Assembly (NCBI GenBank): GCA_037954235.1
Contig: JBBMOA010000004.1
Coordinates: forward strand, 8,677,599-8,741,598
Source of the DNA: Aulostomus chinensis
Taxonomy: Eukaryota; Chordata; Actinopteri; Syngnathiformes; Aulostomidae
DNA: 64,000 bases
Reading direction: 5' to 3'
This document shows, piece by piece, positions 49,867 to 64,000 of this stretch. A program made the position numbers and the translations under genes. Position 1 is the stretch's first letter. Each line of letters starts with the position of its first letter. The notes under the pieces were generated by a model. It had not been told where the DNA came from. It made no database searches and saw only the letters and a list, made by a program, of their open reading frames with translations.

Positions 49867-52707
49867 GCCAAACCCCTGAAAGTCCAAGCTCCGCCCCTCA
49901 GTGTAAATAGCAATTGTGCATATTTGAGGTTAAAAACGGGAAACTGAAGCAGGACAATGAGACGCAGGACAAAAAAGGAAAGAAGATGCTGGAGCTGCAG
50001 AACATTTGTACATTAAAAAGAGAAAAGCATATTTATATATTTTCTATACAGTGTTTACTGATAAATACCATAGAGGTTTGTATTAAGAAATTTGTACATT
50101 TTTTAAGAAAAGGTTTTATTAAAATCATCACAAATATAAGTTGCCTTAAACAGGAGAAACGAGGCTGAAGGACGAAAGCAGCAGGACATGTAAACTATCT
50201 GATGCCAAATATGAACCGTCTACAGCTCCAGGTGGTGGGTGGAGAAGAGGAGCCCCGCCCCCGAGGTCACATTGCTGTAGTAACCACGGGAACTGGATCG
50301 GGGCGGTGCATCAGTGGCAGAATGTGGTACTGGGACTGTGATTTGAGTTGACCTCTCATGTACGAAACGACTCGCAGGATTGTTGTTGTGAGTCGTGTTG
50401 AATCGTTGGACTGATGTTGGTCACGCAACACTGCAGAGGCGCCGAGGCCACGCCCACAGGAACCTTTCAGCTCCCAGTTCCTGCTCACCACTACAAAATT
50501 CTTCATTGCCACAAGATGGAAACTACTAAAATACCAAGTACACGTACTACAAACATACTGCAAACACTACAAACAACTGTTACACACTAGAAACTCTGGT
50601 ATGTACCGGAACCTCTGGTACCCACTGGAACCTCTGGTACGTACTAGTTACTCTGGTGCCTACTGGTACGTACTGGAACCTCTGGTATGTACTGGAGCCT
50701 CTGGTACGTACTAGTTACTCTGGTGCCTACTGGTACGTACTGGAACCTCTGGTATGTACTGGAACCTCTGGTACGTACTAGTTACTCTGGTATGTACTGG
50801 TTACTCTGGTACGTACTGGAACCTCTGGTACGTACTCTGGTACCTACTAGTTACTCTGGTACGTACCGGACCCTCTGGTACCTACTAGTTACTCTGGCAC
50901 ATACTGGAACCTCTGGTACCTACTAGTTACTCTGGTACGTACTGGAACCTCTGGTACGTACTCTGGTACCTACTAGTTACTCTGGTACGTACCGGAACCT
51001 CTGGTACGTACTCTGGTACCTACTAGTTACTCTGGTACGTACCGGACCCTCTGGTACCTACTAGTTACTCTGGCACGTACTGGAACCTCTGGTACCTACT
51101 AGTTACTCTGGTACGTACCGGACCCTCTGGTACCTACTAGTTACTCTGGCACGTACTGGAACCTCTGGTACCTACTAGTTACTCTGGTACGTACCGGAAC
51201 CTCTGGTACGTACTCTGGTACCTACTAGTTACTCTGGTACGTACTGGACCCTCTGGTACCTACTAGTTACTCTGGTACCTACTGGGAACTTGAGGACCCA
51301 GTTTCTGCTGGTATCTCCTCTGTCGCCTCCCTTCAAACCTCAAGTGTTTTTTCCCGCGGCGACGCAACACGACTCACATCCTGAAGCTTCACGTTTGTTC
51401 CAGCAGGATGGAAACCAAACGTAACCTGTTGTGACGTGAAAAGACCCAAAGCTGCTCGGCGGACGGCGTTCGTTAGCTGTCGTCCACGTCGGCTCGGCGC
51501 CGCAGGAAGCAGCTCTCCGCTCTCGTGCCTGACCGCTTCCACATCCTTCCTCTTTGTTTTGTTGTTTTGAGGAAAACCCTTCAGAACCCAGTGCCCGCTA
51601 AACGCTATATAGTATTTTTGTACCACGTATTGTGTAGATGACATACTCATAAGCTATAGAGAGAATCCTTGTAAATCTATCCATTGACTTCTTGCAGTAC
51701 TTCTCATTCCATCTTTTTTTATATTGCCTCATTATATTTTTCTACAGAGTATCACATAGAACGTACGGCGACAATCTCCCATCAGCCACCTCAGCGCATC
51801 AGGTTCAGTGTCTGAAAGTCCATCCCATGTTTGAGGACGTCTAAAACGGCGTTTGGTCAACGATCTGCTTCCTCTGTCTGTCGTCTTTGGGACTCGTGAC
51901 GACGTGTTGTCATGGTGGCGGCGGCGTCGCTCCTGTTCGGTTGCGTGGAGAAGAAATAACACCAGCATGAATCTGACAATCGAAGCGTTTCCACTCATCG
52001 ACTCAGCAGCTTCGTTCTCGTCGCCTCTCGGTTCTCCGTGGTTTACGTGATCAGAACATTGAGACACATTCAAGAACACAGCTTGATGATGATTCTATAT
52101 TTTTAAAGAAAAACTTTTTTACGAGTCACTGAATCAAAAATCACATTTTCAGAAACGTTCCAATTTGTCCAGACGGCCGCACGCCTGGTGAGTGGAGGTC
52201 AGAACTGAATCGAGTCCTGTCCAACCCCCCAGTCAGACTCTGACTCTCCGGCTCTGGGAAGCTCCCGATGTTGCGGCTTCCATGGGAATTATTTTAGAAT
52301 TTGCCTCGCCGATCCAGCTGTCGGTGCCTCGGTCACTCCGGCGCGCCATCTTGTCAGCATGTGGTGGAGGTTACAAACCGGATCAGAAATACTGTAAACA
52401 AATGGGTGTTGGAGTGAGCCAATCGGTACTCTGTCGTGGTTGTGACGTTCCGGTGAAACATCTGGGTGGTTGTGTCTGACGGTGGTTTGGAAGATGACCT
52501 GGGAACTCCTGAATGATGGGATGCCGCTGAACTTGCTTCCCCTCAGTTTTTTCCCGTGTCAGAAAATCGGAATTCCATTTTGACAGCGCGGCGACGCTCC
52601 AGGCCTCATAGTGACGAAGCCCAAAATCCAGGACGGGAACGTGTAGTTTTGGCTGCCCGCTGCCTCCGTTCACGCCGGCGGCGTCCGGCAGTACAATCGG
52701 TCGCCCA

Positions 52708-52738
<31 letters not shown>

Positions 52739-54350
52739 ATCTGGAAAACGTTCTCATCCTCTAACTGCACTTTACAGTTTATTTGTCTGATTTCTGGTAC
52801 AAACGTAGTTTCCACGCAGCAGTGAACTGAGTTCCGGTGGACATTTGGATGGAGTCTGAGCGAGGTGGCGCCTGGCGAGGAGACGACTTGTAGCGCCACG
52901 AACTCTCAATGAGCTCATTGGTTCCCGTGGAGTCTTCATTCTGACGCTGAATGTCAGTGTGCATCAGAAAGTTGACCAGGCGCTCTCAACACATTTGTCG
53001 TTTCTGAATGAAAACATTCGTGAATTTTCTGCTCAAACGTTCGGCACTTGACAGGTTTGATGGTAACGGGAGTTTTGCCACGCGGCCGCTCATCTGAGGG
53101 AATTCTGGTATTTGTACAATAAGGAGTCACAGAACTAAAAGCCGTCTTCCTGGGAGTGCAGGTGGACTGAGGTGAACTTGTACAGATGTTGAGGAGAGTG
53201 TAGAAAAGGTCAAAGGAAGTTAAAAAGATGGAAACTTTTATTTTCGAGCACTTTTGTCTCCAGCTTGTTGGAGGTTCGACAGGAAAACGGAAGTTTGTCA
53301 TATTTGTGTTTTTTTTTCTTTCATCTGTTCTGATGTCATGGTGCTTTGACAAGTTTCCTGGAGTCGACCGTCGCGTGGTCGCTCGCCAGTTCCCACCGTG
53401 TAACGTTGATACGACTGCTTTAACCTGATGGACCTGTACAGCCCATCCAGCTGCCAACATAAGCTGTTGTAACATGAATGCTGATTTTGTTTTCTTTTTG
53501 TTAAATATAAAGTGAGTGAACTTTGACTGCTGCCTGTGTTCCATCTCTGAGGCTCCACCCAGTTTCAATGTTCTGAACAAACATGTCCTTCCACTTCTCT
53601 GGACCTGCTGGTGGAAGTGGCAGTGATGAAGTCGCGCTGCGGCCTGCAGGCCCTTCAGTCAGTGAGACGGTGAGTCAACGTTCAGGTTCTCCCCAGCAAG
53701 CAGGAATGGAAGGAACTCCCAGCTTTTAGTCAAACTGAACGACCTCGCTTTGACAGACGTGGGTATCCATGAGGCGGGTTTACTACAAAGTCATAACATG
53801 ATGCAGTTGTCAATCAATTGAATGGCTTCGTCTCTGACGTGTTTCCCATGATGGAGGCGTGGCAGCATCTGAGCCCGAGGGTGGAGACGCAACCTGAGGA
53901 AGGATTTCAGGCTGGACTGGAAGAAGAGGAGTTCCAGGCTTGAATCTTGCACGTGGTTTTTGTAATATTGTGAACCATAATTGTTGGAAACCTTGTAGCT
54001 GCTCAAGGATCACTTCTACCAACTCAGGCCACAGCTGGACAACAGCGGCGGAAGGCCGTAACACCCGGGACCGACCTCCGTTCTGACAGGACGGTTCGGT
54101 GTTTTCGGATTCCGCCGCTGTTAAGGAGCCTGAAGCTTCCACTGGCGCCGGGGGCGTTGGAACAACTTCCCCGTAATACTGGAACTTGTTCTGCCAGTAC
54201 CGAATCAGAATCAGTGATCAATCCCAATGTTCGACCACTCGGGTGGGTTCCTTCCGAGTGCGACTCGTCGGGGTCGTGAGGAGGAGAAGCCTCGATATTG
54301 AGTTTCCGTTTCATGTCTTCTTTTCTCTTCAACTACCGTAATAACGGTAA
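49867..54350. other. lrp6 3'UTR and spacer before tbk1
   Basis: AU-rich sequence directly after the lrp6 stop (49900-50150) includes an ATTAAA near 50118 and is likely 3'UTR. Then come a minisatellite (about 50592-51290), further AU-rich sequence (51600-52110) that may be distal 3'UTR, and a (TG)n run near 52710-52738. No additional gene was recognised; minus-strand frames around 52950-53580 show no family resemblance. Confidence 0.55.
50592..51290. repeat. 19-bp-type minisatellite downstream of lrp6
   Basis: Mixed tandem units: 'ctctggtacgtactggaac' (19), 'ctctggtacctactagtta' (19) and a 12-base short form 'ctctggtacgta'. Every unit carries the palindrome GTAC one or more times. It may be transcribed in the lrp6 3'UTR if the distal end is used. 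Confidence 0.92.
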
Positions 54351-54399
54351 TAGTTGCGGACAGTGGCATTTCTGCGGTACGTCTCAGTTAAATGTTAAT

Positions 54400-55060
54400 G
54401 AGTCGGAAATTCAAGTAATATTTAGAACCGGATGTTAATGAAGCGGAAAATGACGGCGACGGCAACCGACCCTCGGGTGCGGGTTTCGCGAGTACATTTG
54501 TCTTGGCGCTGCTTTACTCAGTGTTACGGTATGCGAGATAGGCCGGTGATGGTCACGTGACCAGAAACAGCGGAAGGATAGGACCTGGCCTCAGAGAGAA
54601 GGGTGAGGAAATAAACAACACGAAAAGACCCGTTTTCTTGTAAAAATCGGAGGGTATTCCTGCGCCGTCACTGGTTCTCCGCTCGACGTGCTGGCGACCG
54701 GACCGGTACTCGGCTCTGTGTGACGGGTAGCCTGGTAGCCTGTTAGCATGAGGGAAGCGGCTCGACAGCCATCCTGGGAGCATAAATACCTGAACAGAAT
54801 AGTCGCCTCTGTCGGAGACGGTCGCTGAGAGCAGCGCGAGACGACCGGGGACGCGCGCCGAGCGGTGCGGGATGTTAGCGGACGTCGGAGGCGGAGAACC
54901 TGCGAGTCTGACCGAGGCACGACGGAGGCAACCGGGGTGCCGTTCCGGTTCATAAACACGATTGAAACGGTTGATGGCGATTCAGATTTTTGTTGTTGAG
55001 GCCTGAAGGGAATTTCCCACGGTGACGTCACGACTCTGCAATTGACAGAAGGGTTATGGA
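54400..55060 (+). promoter_or_regulatory. tbk1: CG-rich tbk1 promoter/5' region with a palindromic NF-kB-type site
   Basis: A CG-dense block at about 54440-54960 precedes tbk1 and is likely to hold the promoter and a non-coding first exon. GGGAATTTCCC at 55008-55018 is a perfect 11-base palindrome matching the kappaB consensus. The transcription start is not determinable from sequence alone. Confidence 0.5.
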
Positions 55061-55199
55061 CGCCGCAAATGTCCCTGAAGGTGCAAGGAACTCGCGCCCA
55101 CGAGAGAACAGGAGGTCAATAATTCTGTTTCCGTCTGGACGTCTCAGTTTGACGGCTTTGACATCAAAGGGTCAGGAAGATCGTTTGATCAGAGACGTC

Positions 55200-55375
55200 A
55201 ATCATCTTTAGTCGTACACACGTGTGTGCACATATACATATATGTACACATTTATATATATACTCACAATTATACATCATATATAAGTGAGTATATACAT
55301 TTATATATATGAGTATATGTTTTTACATACATATGTGTGTGTGTATATACACACACACATATGTATATGTTTCAA
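55200..55375. repeat. AT/CA-rich alternating purine-pyrimidine tract
   Basis: A long run of ATAT, ACAC and TGTG steps with several short palindromes, such as 'acatatgtgtgtgtgtat' and its near complement downstream. Low-complexity sequence, potentially Z-DNA or cruciform forming. Confidence 0.8.
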
Positions 55376-55480
55376 TTATCAATGATTATCAATCACATGA
55401 GGAAGTAATGGATTACTTGTGTGTGTGGATTGTAACTGGGTGATTGACAGGTGTGTTCAGGATCACGTGAAGCCATCAGG

Positions 55481-61407
<5,927 letters not shown>

Positions 61408-61426
61408 GTGAGTGGCACTGAGCGGC

Positions 61427-64000
61427 ATCTCCGCCCACCTCTAGTCGTCTCCACCCACCTCTACTTGTCTCCGCCCACCTCTCGTCGTCTCCGCCCACCT
61501 CTACCCGCCTCTTGTCATCTCTTCCCACCTCTAGTCATCTCCACCCACCTCTAGTCATCTCCACCCACCTCTACCCGCCTCTTGTCATCTCTTCCCACCT
61601 CTAGTCATCTCCACCCACCTCTTCTTGTCTCCGCCCACCTCTAGTCATCTTCGCCCACCTCTACCCACCTCTAGTTGTCTCCGCCCACCTCTAGTTGTCT
61701 CCGCCCACCTCTAGTCGTCTCCGCCCACCTCTCGTCATCTCCACCCACCTCCAGTCGTCTCCGCCTACCTCTAGTCATCTCCACCCACCTCTAGTCATCT
61801 CCGCCCACCTCTAGTTGTCTCCACCCACCTCTAGTCATCTCCACCCACCTCTAGTCGTCTCCGCCCACCTCTACCCACCTCTAGTCATCTCCACCCACCT
61901 CTAGTCATCTCCGCCCACCTCTACCCACCTCTAGTTCTCTCCGCCCACCTCTACCCACCTCTAGTCATCTCCGCCCACCTCTAGTCGTCTCCGCCCGCCT
62001 CTTGTCATCTCTTCCCACCTCTAGTCATCTCCACCCACCTCTAGTCGTCTCCGCCCACCTCTAGTCGTCTCCGCCCACCTCTAGTCATCTCCGCCCACCT
62101 CTAGTCATCTCCGCCTACCTTTAGTCATCTCCGCCCACCTCTAGTCATCTCCGCCTACCTTTAGTCGTCTCCGCCCACCTCTAGTCATCTCCACCCACCT
62201 CTTCTTGTCTCCGCCCACCTCTAATCATCTCCGCCCACCTCTACCCACCTGTAGTCATCTCCACCCACCTCTAGTCATCTCCACCCACCTCTAGTCGTCT
62301 CCGCCCACCTCTAGTCATCTCCGCCCACCTCTAGTCATCTCCGCCCACCTCTAGTCGTCTCCACCCACCTCTAGTCATCTCCGCCCACCTCTAGTCGTCT
62401 CCGCCCACCTCTAGTCGTCTCCGCCCACCTCTAGTCATCTCCGCCCACCTCTAGTCATCTCCGCCCACCTCTACCCACCTCTAGTCATCTCCGCCCACCT
62501 CTACCCACCTCTAGTCGTCTCCGCCCACCTCTACCCACCTCTAGTCATCTCCGCCCACCTCTAGTCATCTCCGCCCACCTCTACCCACCTCTAGTCATCT
62601 CCGCCCACCTCTACCCACCTCTAGTTGTCTCCGCCCACCTCTACTCATCTCCGCCCACCTCTAGTCGTCTCCGCCCACCTCTACCCACCTCTAGTCATCT
62701 CCACCCACCTCTAGTCGTCTCCGCCCGCCTCTACCCACCTCTAGTTCTCTCCGCCCACATCTACCCACCTCTAGTCATCTCCGCCCACCTCTAGTCGTCT
62801 CCGCCCGCCTCTTGTCATCTCTTCCCACCTCTAGTCATCTCCACCCACCTCTTCTTGTCTCCGCCCACCTCTAGTCATCTCCGCCCACCTCTACCCACCT
62901 CTAGTCATCTCCGCCCACCTCTACCCACCTCTAGTCATCTCCGCCCACCTCTAGTCATCTCCGCCTACCTTTAGTCGTCTCCGCCCACCTCTAGTCATCT
63001 CCGCCCACCTCTAGTCGTCTCCGCCCGCCTCTTGTCATCTCTTCCCACCTCTAGTCATCTCCACCCACCTCTTCTTGTCTCCGCCCACCTCTAGTCATCT
63101 CCGCCCACCTCTACCCACCTCTAGTCATCTCCGCCCACCTCTAGTCGTCTCCGCCCGCCTCTTGTCATCTCTTCCCACCTCTAGTCATCTCCACCCACCT
63201 CTAGTCGTCTCCGCCCACCTCTAGTCGTCTCCGCCCACCTCTAGTCATCTCCGCCCACCTCTAGTCATCTCCGCCTACCTTTAGTCATCTCCGCCCACCT
63301 CTAGTCATCTCCGCCTACCTTTAGTCGTCTCCGCCCACCTCTAGTCATCTCCACCCACCTCTTCTTGTCTCCGCCCACCTCTAATCATCTCCGCCCACCT
63401 CTACCCACCTGTAGTCATCTCCACCCACCTCTAGTCATCTCCACCCACCTCTAGTCGTCTCCGCCCACCTCTAGTCATCTCCGCCCACCTCTAGTCATCT
63501 CCGCCCACCTCTAGTCGTCTCCACCCACCTCTAGTCATCTCCGCCCACCTCTAGTCGTCTCCGCCCACCTCTAGTCGTCTCCGCCCACCTCTAGTCATCT
63601 CCGCCCACCTCTAGTCATCTCCGCCCACCTCTACCCACCTCTAGTCATCTCCGCCCACCTCTACCCACCTCTAGTCGTCTCCGCCCACCTCTACCCACCT
63701 CTAGTCATCTCCGCCCACCTCTAGTCATCTCCGCCCACCTCTACCCACCTCTAGTCATCTCCGCCCACCTCTACCCACCTCTAGTTGTCTCCGCCCACCT
63801 CTACTCATCTCCGCCCACCTCTAGTCGTCTCCGCCCACCTCTACCCACCTCTAGTCATCTCCACCCACCTCTAGTCGTCTCCGCCCGCCTCTACCCACCT
63901 CTAGTTCTCTCCGCCCACATCTACCCACCTCTAGTCATCTCCGCCCACCTCTAGTCGTCTCCGCCCGCCTCTTGTCATCTCTTCCCACCTCTAGTCATCT
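61427..64000. repeat. Large 10-bp-word minisatellite in tbk1 intron 11 (continues past window)
   Basis: From 61431 to 64000 every 10-base block is one of a few words: CCGCCCACCT, CCACCCACCT, CTAGTCATCT, CTAGTCGTCT, CTACCCACCT, CTTGTCATCT and minor variants. Register is kept with no indel over about 257 words. The array starts about 20 bases after the exon 11 donor at 61408 and is strongly pyrimidine-rich on the sense strand. Two higher-order periods are visible: 1160 bp (61941-62840 repeated at 63101-64000) and 220 bp (about 62801-62900 and 63021-63120). Confidence 0.95.

Noticed and set aside
52954..53580. 208-codon minus-strand frame between lrp6 and tbk1
   Set aside because: Composition is low-structure with no recognisable domain, no splice-site support and no neighbouring exons.
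61427..64000. CRISPR-like regular repeats
   Set aside because: No unique spacers between repeats, vertebrate intron context, and no cas genes.

Overview
The window is nuclear DNA from a teleost fish, probably a percomorph. It has short introns with clean GT-AG borders, many (TG)n/(CA)n microsatellites and minisatellites, and dispersed repeats of kinds common in fish genomes. The predicted proteins resemble vertebrate families throughout. Nothing bacterial, viral or CRISPR-like was seen. All gene assignments come from reading the translated exons and recalling the families; no search was run.

Five genes lie head to tail on the + strand. (1) pthlh, parathyroid hormone-related protein: coding exons at 5323-5429 and 8492-9005, plus a probable separate 3'UTR exon from 10940. 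(2) The C11orf98 homologue: four exons, 13090-15198. (3) mansc1: three coding exons, 18545-21015. (4) lrp6, the Wnt co-receptor: 23 coding exons, 25325-49866, predicted 1619 aa. (5) tbk1, the innate-immune kinase: starts at 55481 and runs off the right edge, with 11 coding exons visible. Summing exon lengths keeps the reading frame intact across every junction of the four complete genes.

The spaces between exons are rich in structured repeats. 1-5.1 kb is intergenic, with a G-quadruplex-prone tract, a perfect 32-bp-arm hairpin and a dispersed repeat. 9.4-10.7 kb holds a minisatellite in the pthlh 3'UTR intron. 12.3-12.95 kb holds a second dispersed-repeat copy that ends just upstream of the C11orf98 start. 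21.2-22.7 kb holds two minisatellites downstream of mansc1. lrp6 introns 2, 4 and 7 hold mobile-element remnants. 50.6-51.3 kb is a 19-bp-type minisatellite after lrp6. 56.8-57.5 kb is a fold-back element in tbk1. From 61.43 kb to the end is a strict 10-bp-word array inside a tbk1 intron.

There is no operon-like logic. lrp6 (Wnt/beta-catenin), tbk1 (interferon and NF-kB signalling), pthlh (calcium and skeletal signalling) and mansc1 act in different processes. mansc1 next to lrp6 is an old vertebrate neighbour pair. I found no convincing new gene system. The most unusual material is repeat architecture: two unrelated arrays quantised in 10-bp words, an apparently exact 1160-bp-offset duplication in the terminal array, near-identical 506-bp element copies in lrp6 and tbk1 introns, and several perfect inverted repeats.
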